From Cotesia glomerata (taxonomy: Eukaryota > Arthropoda > Insecta > Hymenoptera > Braconidae): a stretch of DNA of 64,000 nt. The stretch covers positions 16,981,915 to 17,045,914 of the forward strand of contig NC_058165.1 in assembly GCF_020080835.1 (NCBI RefSeq), given 5' to 3'. Below, in pieces: positions 1 through 10,660 of the stretch. The position numbers and the translations under genes are program-made. The notes under the pieces are model-generated. The model saw only the letters and a list, made by a program, of their open reading frames with translations. It ran no database searches and was not told the origin of the DNA. Position 1 is the first letter of the stretch; each line of letters begins with the position of its first letter.

Positions 1-917
1 TGTATATTGTTGCATATATGTATTACATATGCATATTAGCTTGTTTGTTGGCAGTAGGTCTTTGGGGTGTGATATCAGAGTTTTAGCGAGGTATCGTATG
101 ATAGTTCATAAGTCACTGCTAATCAATGATTCACGCCAGTTGACATAATTAATAAATTCTCGCGGTTCACCCAACTGTTAATATCTGACATCATTACATC
201 TGTTACATCACTTTTCTTCTCGTCTAGGTCACGATTTTAATTTAATATTCATTTTAATATGTAACATTTTGTTTTTGCTCTAGAATTTTTTTAATTGATA
301 ACTAGATTTTATGACTAATTACACTGAATATTGAGTTAAATATTAGAAAAATACGAAAAAATTACTAAAATTTTTTTTTTATAAGAAATTTAATTCTCTT
401 TAAAAAAAAAGGTTCTTATAAATTTTCTTCTATCTCTTATCATTTACTAATAAATCCAATTTAAAGTTAAAAATTAGAATTTTTAATAAAAAATATAGGG
501 GCATTCCATAGGGACTGGTGGGACATTTGACTCTGGAATTCCGTCAATTATAAGCTTTAATTACGTGACTGAAACTTATACTATAGTAAAATTTATCTTA
601 TAACATAGAAGAATAACTAATTAACAACATCCCTTTGTCAAAAACCTCGATTACTTTTTAAGTTTCTCGTAATTATCATTTTACTGAGTGTGACTGGTGG
701 GACTAAGAAAAATCCTTCTCTCTTACCGCGGTATACTTAAAGTCCGATTTCAGTTCGACATCTAAACTTTTAAAAAATACTTCCCTCTTAATACAAAATT
801 TATTCTGGAAACATTCAATATTATGAAGAATTAGTCTGATTACCTACGTAGAAACAATTAAAAAAAATTTTTTTATTGTGACTGGTGGGACAAGTACAAA
901 ATGTCTACATCAAGTTG
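1..917. other. AT-rich non-coding stretch
   Basis: I see no gene here. Two things stand out. Around 380-470 there is a diverged copy of the dispersed ~180-bp monomer described at 23700-24480. The 12-mer GACTGGTGGGAC occurs three times (513-524, 692-703, 880-891) at nearly regular spacing. Confidence 0.6.
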
Positions 918-1072
918 TTTATTAAGGTGCCGCGACTGGTCAACCGACGACGTTTCAACCGCGACACTTAAACCGTAACAGTTCAACTGCGGACACTTCA
1001 ACCGGATTAAAGTTCAACCGTAAAAATTTCAACCGAACGACCGTTCAACCGTAGAAATTATTATCTGATGCT

Positions 1073-1520
1073 ATAGTATATTACACACCTAGGGAAGTAA
1101 AATAAGAAATGTCTCAGATCACATGTAATTGTTGGCCGAGGCGAAGCCGAGGTCAACAAACATGTGATCTGAGGCTTTCTTATTTACTTCCCGTGGAGTG
1201 TATACTATTTTTTTGCTCGACGAAGGCAGGAAGCGGCAACTTCGCTTAGCGCAGCGGGCCAAAAGTTGACGCTTTCTGCCCGTCGAGCAAAAAAAATATT
1301 TTCTGCCCTCCAGGCGGAAAGTGGCAACTTTCGGCCCGCTGCGCTAAACGAAATTGCCGCTTTCCGCCTCTGTCGGATAGAAAAATAGTATACAAACCTA
1401 TGGCAGGAAAATAATAAATATCTCAGATCACATATATGTCGACCTCGGCTTCGCCTCGGGCAACATATATGTGTTCTGAGACATTTCTCATTTTCTTGCC
1501 ACAGGTGTGTAATATACTAT
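1073..1520. repeat. Hairpin cluster A-B-B'-A'
   Basis: There are four near-perfect hairpins in a row. A is 1073-1208, with outer arms around ATTACACACC and apex GCGAAGC at about 1141. B is 1215-1288, with arms GCTCGACG/CGTCGAGC and apex GCGCAGC at about 1249. An inverted B (about 1303-1380) and an inverted A (about 1385-1520) follow. The same pair recurs at 14463-14746, 21945-22425, 53349-54541 and 62995-63432. Confidence 0.85.
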
Positions 1521-1627
1521 TAATGTATCGTTAAAGTAATACGTAAAATATTATTATTATAAGATTTGTTAAAGAAGATTATTAAAAGTCCAAATAGTAT
1601 ATTAGTATCATTAATGTATTATTGTTG

Positions 1628-2525
1628 TGCCCGAGTAAAAACAGAATTCCGCCGCACCACCGCCGCAACACCGCTGCACGGCTTTTTAAGCGCCGCACCA
1701 CCGCTGCACTACAGCCGTGACAAGTAAAGAATTTATCTATTCGCCGCACTACCGCCGCACCAGCGCCGTGACAAGTAAATAAATTTCTATTCGCCGCACC
1801 ACCGCTGCACCACCGCCGAACTACAGCTGTGACGCGCCCGGGTAAAAATAAAATTATTAATTTTTACGAAAAAATAATAAATTTCGTTCGACCGCTGCAC
1901 CACCGCCGCACCATACCACTGTTTGATGGTATATACATTGAAATAATATATTCGTTGATCATTCAAATAGCTTAACTAAATTTTTTAAGTTAAGTATGGC
2001 TTGCAGTGCAGTTGGCAATGTTCGAGACTTCCATGCAGACGATCCAGGTTCGAATCCCATCACAGTTCAATTTTTAAAATTCTTTCAGAGTATTACAATA
2101 GGCGTACCGCTTCTGTGCAACCCGAGGACGAAATTAAAAATCTACATCAACAATACGACTAAAAAAATCAATAATTTCGCGGTGCTTTGGCCTGATTAAA
2201 AAAAAATTTTTTTTTTTAATATTAGGCATTCGATTAAAAGGAGGTTGATCAATAGGTCTTACATAAAGATTTCTAGTCGCATTATTTATTAATTAATTAT
2301 TGTGTGATAAATTAATTATGATACCATTTTTTGTGAAATTGTAGGTATGATTTAGCATTGGTGCGGCGGTGGTGCAGCGGTAGTGCGGCGATGCTAGGGG
2401 GAGTAAATTTTTAGCGTGCGGCGTAATAGTCCGCCAAACGGCGGTGGTGCAGCGGTGGTGCGGCGGTCGAACGAAATTTATTATTTTTCCGTAAAAAATA
2501 ATAATTTCATTTTTATTCGGGTGAT
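1628..2525. mobile_element. CCGAGTAAAA element, copy 1
   Basis: A mobile element nested in the TTCAACCG element. Its ends carry CCCGAGTAAAAA (left) and TTTTTATTCGGG (right), and it holds GC-rich arrays of CCGCCGCACCACCGC on the left (about 1652-1910) that reappear inverted on the right (about 2359-2470). Part of the left array is a ~60-bp tandem unit with GCCGTGACAAGTAAA. A tRNA-like segment lies in the middle. A nearly identical copy is at 49217-50185. The short open frame at 1996-2199 belongs to the element and is not a host gene. Confidence 0.7.
1996..2075 (+). other. tRNA-like / pol III B-box segment
   Basis: This carries GGTTCGAATCC, a perfect match to the pol III B-box, about 40 bases after GCAGTTGGCAATG, which resembles an A-box. 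The T-stem does not pair properly and no acceptor stem is visible, so it is not a functional tRNA. It is more likely a SINE-type internal promoter captured in the element. The same segment is kept in the second copy at 49634-49715. Confidence 0.5.
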
Positions 2526-2610
2526 TTATAATTGTTGGTTAGTTTATCGTATTATATTTATACTAAATGGTGATACAATTGATTCACATCACAATTTATC
2601 CTCACTCATA

Positions 2611-2741
2611 ATTGGTCTAATTTCGAATAAACACACACAAAAACCATGTTAGAATGGGCGCAACACGATTACTCGCGTTTGTATTGGTCTAATTTCGAAT
2701 AAACACACACAAAAAACCATGTTAAAAGGGCGCAACACGGT
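2611..2741 (+). repeat. Two direct repeats of ~57 bp
   Basis: The segment starting ATTGGTCTAATTTCGAATAA and ending GGGCGCAACACG occurs at about 2611-2668 and again at about 2685-2740 with a few differences. I see no gene. Confidence 0.7.
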
Positions 2742-2951
2742 AAAATTATCTGAAAATTAATCATGGACCATTTATCATGCGGATAATATTATTTTGTGAT
2801 TTAATAAATTAAATAATCTGGTAATTTCTACGGTTGAACTGTCGTTCGGTTGAAATTTTTACGGTTGAATCTTAATCCGGTTGAAGTGTCCGCAGTTGAA
2901 CTGTCGCGGTTGAAATGTCATCGGTTGAACTGTTACGGAACCGTTTATTAA

Positions 2952-3375
2952 AAAGACTTTTATATTATTTCAACCTTAGAATTATTATTGTTTATATATT
3001 TAACTAGAAATTATTTAGGATAATTAAAAATGACTAATTAAAAAACACATATAAAGGATTTAGCATGCTGACAACACGATCTTGATAAACTTAGGTGTTA
3101 ATTAATAACGAACATAAAAAAATTTGTTCTAAAACTATAATAATAAATATGTTAGTTAATAACAAACATAACATGAATTTGTTCTAAAAACTATTAAAAC
3201 AATATTTGACAAGGATATAAATTAGTACGGCTGAAAAGTTACTGGGAGAGAAAAATCGATTTTCTTATTGATTAAAAAAAATTTTCTTTACAAATTAGTA
3301 AAATATAGACTTTTAATAATAAATTAGAAATAAATTAGAGAAATTTTAAGATTTCAGTCATTTTCCCATTTTGCA
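2952..3375. other. AT-rich stretch with a 54-bp direct repeat
   Basis: Two similar units, each ending AATTTGTTCTAAAA, lie at about 3098-3139 and 3151-3194. Nothing else is recognisable. Confidence 0.5.
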
Positions 3376-3376
3376 C

Positions 3377-4030
3377 AGCATGCACTGATAGAATGATTTA
3401 TTAACTATTAATAATTTAATTTATTTGAAGACAATTATTTAATTTATTAAATTTTAATAAATATTTTTTAACATTCAATAAATATTTATTTGGGAGGAAA
3501 GTACATTTATTAATAGTTAATAAGTATTTATTAATAGTTAACAAATATTTATTAACAGTTAATAAATATTTTGTTGAGTGAATTTGTTTTGCTTGCAATG
3601 TCATATGATATGAAGATTACTTATAAACAAAAATTATCTTTAAAAATTATTTGCATTAATTATATTAAAATATAATAACGTTTATTGTAAAATACCAAAT
3701 TCTATCACGCTCATAATTATCTTTTATATTTTTAAATATTAAAAAGGTAAATTTATTTAGTGAATTGAATTATCATCATGTATTCCAGCTATAGGGTGAT
3801 AAAAAGTGTCAAAAGAAAGTTACTATTTTTGCTTTTTATTTTAAATAAATATTTGTTAACAGTTAACAAATATTCATTAATCATTAATAAATATTTATTA
3901 ACAGTTAATGAATTGTACTTAATAAATTACTTATTAACTGTTAATAAATATTTGTTAACTGTTAAAAAATATTTATTAACATTTAATAAATAATTTATTA
4001 ACTGTTAATAAATATTTATTAAATCCTATG
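3377..4030. mobile_element. ACTGATAGAA-family element rich in TTAATAAATATTTATT
   Basis: It begins ACTGATAGAATGATTTATT and is filled with palindromic AATAAATATTTATTAACAG words, densest at 3470-3570 and 3838-4020 in opposite senses. The same terminus heads elements near 7632, 12776, 27481 and 48797. The open frames at 3416-3604 and 3778-3993 simply read through this repeat. Confidence 0.5.
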
Positions 4031-4851
4031 ATGTTAAAAAATTATTTATAAAATTTATTAATCCTTATAAAAACAAACTCAAATTACATTTCTTCAAAGA
4101 CCTTTAAAAAAAATAATAAATGCTTTTAAAAACCTCAGTACCAGGAACTCTAAACCAAAACGCTTAAAAATCTATAAACATCAATTAATTCGAATAACTA
4201 TTCTCCAATAATTACGTAATCAGCCTTGAAAAATCCGAGCCCATTTTATAGAAACCGAATCCTAGCACGCTACATTACAAACATAATGTATACAATCGTG
4301 GTAGAAAAAACCCGTGATTACTTAAGTAAAAATAATACATCGTACATCATATAATAACAACACAATTTAGTGTTTATTTAACAGTCCAGGAATCTGGCAG
4401 TAAACACGATCCGGAAGAGTGTGGATGAGATAAAGGAGCAAAAATGTGCTCGAAAATAACTTTTAGTTGATTTCTTTCGAACTAACGGTTAAATAATAAA
4501 CAAATTTTTCTGGTAGTTTTTAAAGAAATAAAACAAAGGTCGGATAATATTTCTAAAAGTAATCTAAAATGTATAAAGTACAATGTGTAATGCAGAGGAG
4601 GGAGCGAGTATCGTTGGAATAATAACGTAATTAAAATCAGCATAATCAGAGAATATGTCGCAAAACTAAACATTAAACTTCAGAGCATTAATTTTAACAT
4701 ACAACTAAGGAGCGTTGTATTTGTAACACACAAACAGAGTGTTGTCGTAAACATTCCGTAACCAAGGCCGGTTCGCCTCCATGTGCATGTACGGATGTAC
4801 GGGCACAGGCAAAGCCAGAGGTATTATGCGGCTTTTCTACTCCTATATCTG

Positions 4852-4909
<58 letters not shown>

Positions 4910-5300
4910 CTTTGCCCTCGCCGACGTACTGTAATTAACGCACTTGCTGTTTGTCCACCTGTTTAACTCACTCAGTACAGGTGCTTGCACTCGGTTCCCT
5001 GCTTCCATTTAATGTGTGTAATGCTTCAGTTTTTACTTTTACTCCTATCCCATTCGTATTCGTAAAGGATAAAAATAACTATCGGGTCTATTTATTTGTT
5101 TATGTTGAAGGAGGCTCAAGCGTAACTACTCTCACTCATTTTACTTTTCATTTCAGTGATTCGCTCGTTAATTCGTGTTAAATTATCTGTTATTTTTTTT
5201 AAGTTCTCACGGTTGCAAATTGAAAATTTTAGGATTTAATTTTTATTGAGCCGTAAATTGTTTTTTTTTTCAAATCGTTCAATGGAAAATATTCAGAACT
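4031..5300. other. Gene-poor stretch
   Basis: Mixed AT-rich sequence with a (TA)n tract. No exon, RNA gene or repeat family was recognised apart from the microsatellite. Confidence 0.5.
4855..4906. repeat. (TA)n microsatellite
   Basis: An almost pure TA run of about 50 bp. Overlapping frames that read IYIYIY are artefacts of it. Confidence 0.95.
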
Positions 5301-5308
5301 TCGGCTAC

Positions 5309-5946
5309 ACAGAAAAAAAGGTTCACGAGCCAGGAAAATATTTTTCTTCCTAATTATTTTCTTGAGCGAAAAAAAAAATTTTTTTTAACGCAAGAAATTT
5401 CACTTACTCCAACTAAATTAATTCTCTTGCTTCAAGAAATATGTATCGAGATCCAAGAAAATTTATTTAAATCAAGAAAATCTTGTTATTTTGAGAAAAT
5501 TCAGCCTCTTGCTCCAAAAAATTAAATATAAAGATAGAAGTAAATTTTCATTAATATTTTTATTGATTAACATGTCAAATGGGAAGATCAAATAATATTT
5601 CATCATTTTTTTTCATTCAATATGTATAATTGCACGCTAAAATAATCTAATATGAGTATCAAATATTCAAGAGAAAAATTTTCTCAAGATGAGAAAATTT
5701 TTTTCTCAGCTGAAGTAGGTGGCGCTGCTTCCCTAAAGTATCTAAAAATTTTGATCAAATATAAAAACTTATTGTATCAAGTATTTATGATAATTTGAAT
5801 TAAGAAATTAATTACTTCTACCAAGATAGAATTTCAAGAAATATTTTTACTTCGGCCAACACAACTTCGGTCTTCCTTCAGGCACCCGAAAATTTTCTTG
5901 AGCCAAGAATTTTGTTTTCTAGTTAAGAAATTTTTCTTTCTGTGTA
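5309..5946. mobile_element. CAAGAAA-rich MITE, full copy
   Basis: It starts TACACAGAAAAAAAGG and ends with the inverse TTTCTTTCTGTGTA. The interior alternates CAAGAAA and TTTCTTG words. About half of it is repeated in inverse orientation at 62410-62742, and shorter relatives lie at 10500-10660, 13944-14142 and 63505-63665. No coding content. Confidence 0.7.
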
Positions 5947-5987
5947 CTGTACATGCTAGAAAATAATATATCAAAATATTGTTTTAG

Positions 5988-7617
5988 TACATGGAAAAAA
6001 ATTTATTGTTACTGCAACAGGAGGTAGTCATGTTGCAGCAACAGTAAAAAATACTGTTACAGCAACAGGATTTTCCTGTAGCTGCAACAGGAGGCAGCTA
6101 TGTTGCAACAACAGGCACAAATCCTGTTGCAGCAACAGTGCGACATGATAGTGAAATATATTTGGGTCAATCCATGTCAAATCGACCAATAGTTGGAATC
6201 GACCCCTTTCGATTTGGATAAATTTTGGTCAGAAGTTTTCTTTTATTATGCAACGAACTTCTGCCAAAGGAAAAAAAATAAAAAAATTTTTTTCAAAAGA
6301 TATGCAAATTCAAAATTTCGCGATTTTTCCAGTTTTTCAATTTTGTTTTTGTTATATCTCGAACGCTATTATAGATACAGGAATGGCCTTTCGTTTGTTT
6401 GAAAGGGGGACACTTGGGGCTATTGAAAAAAAAGTATTTTGAAAAATTCCAAATTTGTTAAATTTTGAATTTTTGAAAATCGTCAAAAACGACGATCTAT
6501 ATTAAAATTTTAGCTCATTTTTTTTTTGTATAATACCTTATACTGATCTTAAAAGATCCTAAAATTTTTAGAACTGTGATTTTTTTTTCACTTTACTTTA
6601 TTTAAAGTTGTCGACGCCACTTATCGTCTTATTAACATGGAAATGATTTGAAATTTGAGATTGAGCAACATTAATATGCAGAAATTTGTAAGTAAACAAG
6701 TACTCAAAAGAACGAAAAAAAATTGATATTCTCACCACATTATTTCTGATTGTTATTGAAAATTAACATCTGTTTGAGTTATTTGACGTTAAAAACTGTT
6801 ATTGAAGTGAAAAAACGGACAAAATATATCATGCGTTAAAAAAATAAGAAATTATATCATGTGTTAAGCCTGACTTTAAGATGACGTTCAAAAAATAGAA
6901 AAAAAAGTGGAAATTAATTTATTATTCAATATTTCCATGTCGTGCATTCAACTAATTAATGCTCAAAATTACAATACTATGTATCTGCATAACTTTACAT
7001 TATTTAGAAGTTGCGAAAAATTTTTTTTTGAAATTGAAAAATTCATATTTAAAAAAAAAACACAGTTCTAAAAATTTCAGGATCTTTTAAGATCAGTAAA
7101 AGGTATTATACAAAAAAAAATTGAACCAAAATTTTAATATAGACCGTCATTTTTGACGATTTTCAAAAATTCAAAATTTAACAAATTTGGCATTTTTTTT
7201 AATATTTTTTATTCAATAGCCCCATGTCCCCTTTCAAACAAACGAAAGGCCATTCCTGTATCTATAATAGCGTTCGAGATATAACAAAAACAAAATTGAA
7301 AAACTGGAAAAATCGTGAAATTTTGAATTTGCATATCTTTTGAAAAAAATTTTTTTATTTTTTTTCCTTTGGTAGAAGTTCATTGTATGATAAAAGAAAA
7401 CTTCTGACCAAAACTTATCCAAATCGAAAGGGGTCGATTCCAACTATTGGTCGATTTGACATGGATTGACCCAACTATATTTTACTATCAAGTCGCAACA
7501 ACAGTAGTAATCCTGTTGCTACAACAGGATTTTTTCCTGTTGCTACAACAGGATTTTTTCCTGTTGCTGTAACATGACTGCTTCCTGTTGCAGCAACAAT
7601 AAATTTTTTTCCGTGTA
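5988..7617. mobile_element. Foldback element with GCAACAGG ends
   Basis: A giant inverted repeat. Arms of about 600 bp (5988-6610 and 7000-7617) end in TACATGG / CCGTGTA and carry arrays of TGTTGCAGCAACAG, then GGGTCAATCCATGTCAAATC and its inverse. The two open frames at 6193-6402 (+) and 7234-7443 (-) give nearly the same peptide because they are the same arm read from both sides. The unpaired centre is about 6610-7000. No transposase, so non-autonomous. Confidence 0.8.
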
Positions 7618-8488
7618 ATAAACTTTAGTCACTGATAGAAAGATTTAGGTCTATAGTAATAGTTAATAAATGATTTAGTAAAAAACTTTTCATTACCAAA
7701 TATTTAGTAATAGTTACTAACTCATTTATTAAAGCTCATTTATTTCCACCAAATAAATATTTAGTAGTATTTAACAAATTATTTATTGCTACTCAATAAA
7801 TCGTTTGTTGGTATTAAAGAAATTAATTTTTTAACTAATTTTAGCGTATAACCTAACTTTTTAGTCAAAATAAATCAAAATAATGAAAATAAATAATTTT
7901 AAGTAAAAATATAAGGTAAGGTGAACGAGATAATGAATCTTAATTTCAAATTTTTAAAGAAGACAATGAATCCTAATTTTCAAACCTTTGATATTCATTT
8001 ACACATTTCTGTTACATGAGTTTATCGTTCTAGATCATCTCAGATTATCATCTTCTATAATTTGTATAATTTGTACCACTGAGTTTAAGGGGTTATACGC
8101 AGTTGCAAAGCTAAAAAAACAACATTTTTTTATGAATTTTTTCTAGACACAGTTTTTAATTATCAATTACAAGTGATGGTTATTTAAATAGAGCCTACTT
8201 TCAAGAATACAATAGCGCGTCAATCATGTAAAAATACAAATGTGCACCGCTCCTGTAGAAGATGTTCTGAACGACCTCTAAAAAAAAGGCGCTTGGCGGT
8301 GATCTCCATTTCGGTGGTTTGGATTATCTGAAATCAAAAAATATGGTGAATTCTTTTACAGGATAGATTAATGCAGGTATTGAACGAAGGAATAAGAAAA
8401 ATTTTGATTTTTGACAAAATGGCGTCTATTTGTAAAAAATTTTTCGTCTTTGTTGAAAAACAATTTTCCAAATTGTTAAAAAAAAAAA

Positions 8489-9174
8489 TTAGGAAAACGG
8501 TTGACCCTGAAGGCCATCCCTGCAACTTCCCGCTAATTCCATACTTAGGCGCTTAAAATTGCACCAATGACGTTTTTGAGCTCTTCGAGCTCAAAAATAC
8601 AATTTATGGGTTATTTTGAGCTCTCCGAGCTCAAAGAGATTGCTTTCTTATGCTTTAAAGCTCTTCGAGCTCAAAAGTCTGATAGAGATTTGATGACACT
8701 ATTTTTTGAATTTTTAAACCGCAATAACTATTTAATGAATAAACCGATTTTTACGCAGTTAGAAGCATTCGATGCAGTTTTTTAAGCCTCACAAAGAATC
8801 TCAAATTTTGAATTGATCGCGCTAGGAATTTCGGAGTTATTCCGAAAAAACACTTTTTTCGGTTTTCTTTCGTTCACGATATCTCTCGAACGAATCAATC
8901 GATTTTGACCGGACTGGTGGCGATCGACGTGGTTTTTTGAGGTTAAGAGCTGATTAGTTTTTGGAATTGAACCTTTAAGCCGTTTAAAAGTTATTCCAAA
9001 AAAACCACATTTGAAAAAAATTTTTTTTTTCAGTTTTTTTAAGATTTCTCAAAATCTATCGATCTGAATCGGTCCAAATAGTTTTCAAAATCTAAGTTTG
9101 GTCAAGCCCTTTCGAATGGTGCCAACCGCGATGAAATCGGTCAAGCCGTTCAAAAGTTATAAGCGGTTCACATA

Positions 9175-9246
<72 letters not shown>

Positions 9247-9405
9247 TACATACAGACACCGTGACAACCTCGCGAGGATAGTCAGGGGCGCTTCCTGTGA
9301 CCTTCAAACGTCGAGATCTGATGAAAACTCGATTTTTGCAAAACGGGGTGAAAACAATAACTTCCCGATTTTTGAAAATCTTCGATTTTCTTAGCGGTAA
9401 GTTAA
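8489..9405 (-). mobile_element. GAGCTC-hairpin element, copy 1
   Basis: Minus-strand copy of a family also found at 13365-14215, 19255-20000 and 24480-25530. Landmarks on the plus strand: GGAAAACGGTTGACCC near 8490, GCAACTTCCCGCTAATTCC near 8521, three hairpins of the type GAGCTCTTCGAGCTC (8578-8670), several ATCGATTTTGACC-type blocks, then a (CA)n tract and CTTAGCGGTAAGTT at the far end. No coding potential. The internal microsatellite position is shared with copies 3 and 4. Confidence 0.75.
9179..9254. repeat. (CA)n microsatellite
   Basis: About 33 CA units followed by CATA repeats, sitting inside the GAGCTC-hairpin element at the place where copies 3 and 4 carry GTAT/GTGT tracts. Confidence 0.95.
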
Positions 9406-9744
9406 AAATAGTAATAATTTTTTTGAATCTTTTTCCTTCGTCCAATACCTGCATTAATCTATCCTGTAAAAGAATTCACCATATTTTTTGATTTCAGATA
9501 ATCCAAACCACCGAAATGGAGATCACCGCCAAGCGCCTTTTTTTTAGAGGTCGTTCAGAACATCTTCTACAGGAGCGGTGCACATTTATATTTTTACATG
9601 ATTGACGCGCTATTGTATTCTTGAAAGTAGGCTCTATTTAAATAACCATCACTTGTAATTGATAATTAAAAACTGTGTCTAGAAAAAATTCATAAAAAAA
9701 TGTTGTTTTTTTAGCTTTGCAACTGCGTATAACCCCTTAACTCT

Positions 9745-9985
9745 TAAATTTTTAATGCTCAATTTTTATACTCAAATTTATTTTTTTTTCTTGTATTTGT
9801 CATAATTGTATTCCAAAATAAAGTAAATAAAAACGATCAATTCTTAATATCTAATATTTTTGAAATTTTATATTTTCATTAGTCATACGTGTACTTTTAT
9901 TGTAACTCTTTTTGTATACTTTTGCCATCTGGCTATACTGCCTTGGCATTGAAATTAAATAATAAATAAATAAATAAATATTATA
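9745..9985 (+). mobile_element. 3' tail of a truncated non-LTR retrotransposon (putative)
   Basis: A short segment ends GCCATCTGGCTATACTGCCTT, GGCATTGAAATT and then a (AAAT)n tail at about 9958-9980. This arrangement is typical of Jockey/RTE-type LINE 3' ends. No coding sequence remains, so the call rests on the tail alone. Confidence 0.45.
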
Positions 9986-10499
9986 AAGAAAATAATCTCA
10001 TTAAATTATTATTTTTTATTTGAGACATTTATAAAATTTAAAATTAAACAAGTATTTAAGATATTATTAATAGATAAATTGAAAAATTTAAACTAAATTC
10101 AACTGAGAAATGACATCTAAAGCCTTTTGGGAGTATGTATGTTTCCAAAGGTTTGATAAATCTCCCAAAATCGAGCTGAATAAAATAATCTAAGTCAGTG
10201 AATAGGTTGTGTATCACATTGGAATTAAAGCATAGCCATCTACCGACAATACTTACCGAAGAAATATTTAGTACCTATTACTAAATATTATTTGGTGGAA
10301 ATAAACATTTATTTCCATGAAATAAGGCTTTGTTTATATCAATAGAATTCATTTAGAATAAAAAAATCATTTATTAAACTGTAACAAATATTATTGATGG
10401 GTAAAAAATATTTTTTTCTCCCAAATAAATGACTAAAAATTTTGTTACTAAATCAGTTTAGTACTCCGGACTAAATCCTTCTATCAGTTTAGGGCAAGA

Positions 10500-10660
10500 G
10501 GCGCTGAGACTTTCCAAATTTGCTCGAAATTTAAAATTTTATTTGATTCAAAAATTTTTCGCCTTGATTCAAAATCGAGACAGTAAAATTCTTTAAGGTG
10601 ATTTTCTTAATTTGAGAATTTTTCTTTTGAATGAAGTCAATTCTTTTTTCGGTGTATTTT
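10500..10660. repeat. CAAGAAA-rich MITE fragment
   Basis: Short stretch with CTTGATTCAAAA words and an end reading TTTTTTCGGTGTA, which resembles the terminus of the 5309-5946 element. Confidence 0.4.

Larger units (their letters stand above)
926..2943. mobile_element. Long-TIR element with TTCAACCG arrays
   Basis: The two ends are inverted copies of about 140 bp (roughly 926-1065 and 2820-2943), each built from repeated TTCAACCG / CGGTTGAA words. Both ends are flanked by TTTATTAA (918-925 and 2944-2951), an 8-bp target-site duplication. That length fits hAT-like or other 8-bp-TSD DNA transposons, but the termini are not a classic hAT motif. No transposase is present, so it is non-autonomous. 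Other elements are nested inside it: a hairpin cluster and a CCGCCGCACC-repeat element. Confidence 0.7.
8089..9736. mobile_element. TTAA-flanked long-TIR DNA element
   Basis: Flanked by TTAA (8085-8088 and 9737-9740), with near-identical inverted arms of about 320 bp (8089-8405 and 9415-9736) that begin GGGGTTATACGCAGTTGC. A TTAA target duplication is typical of the piggyBac and Kolobok superfamilies; long arms would fit the latter better. No transposase is left. The centre is occupied by a GAGCTC-hairpin element in minus orientation. Confidence 0.75.
7632..10490. mobile_element. ACTGATAGAA-family element, expanded by insertions
   Basis: The left end reads ACTGATAGAAAGATTTAG (about 7635). 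The right end is its inverse, CTAAATCCTTCTATCAGT (about 10485). The arms (about 7635-7830 and 10255-10490) are rich in AAATATTTAGTA and AATAAATGATTTA words. A TTAA-flanked element and a LINE tail sit inside it. Confidence 0.55.

Noticed and set aside
1996..2075. Functional tRNA gene
   Set aside because: The B-box is intact but the T-stem and acceptor stem do not pair, and the sequence is part of a repeated element.
6193..7443. Two open frames giving almost the same 69-aa peptide on opposite strands
   Set aside because: They are the two arms of one foldback element read from both sides, with no protein family resemblance.
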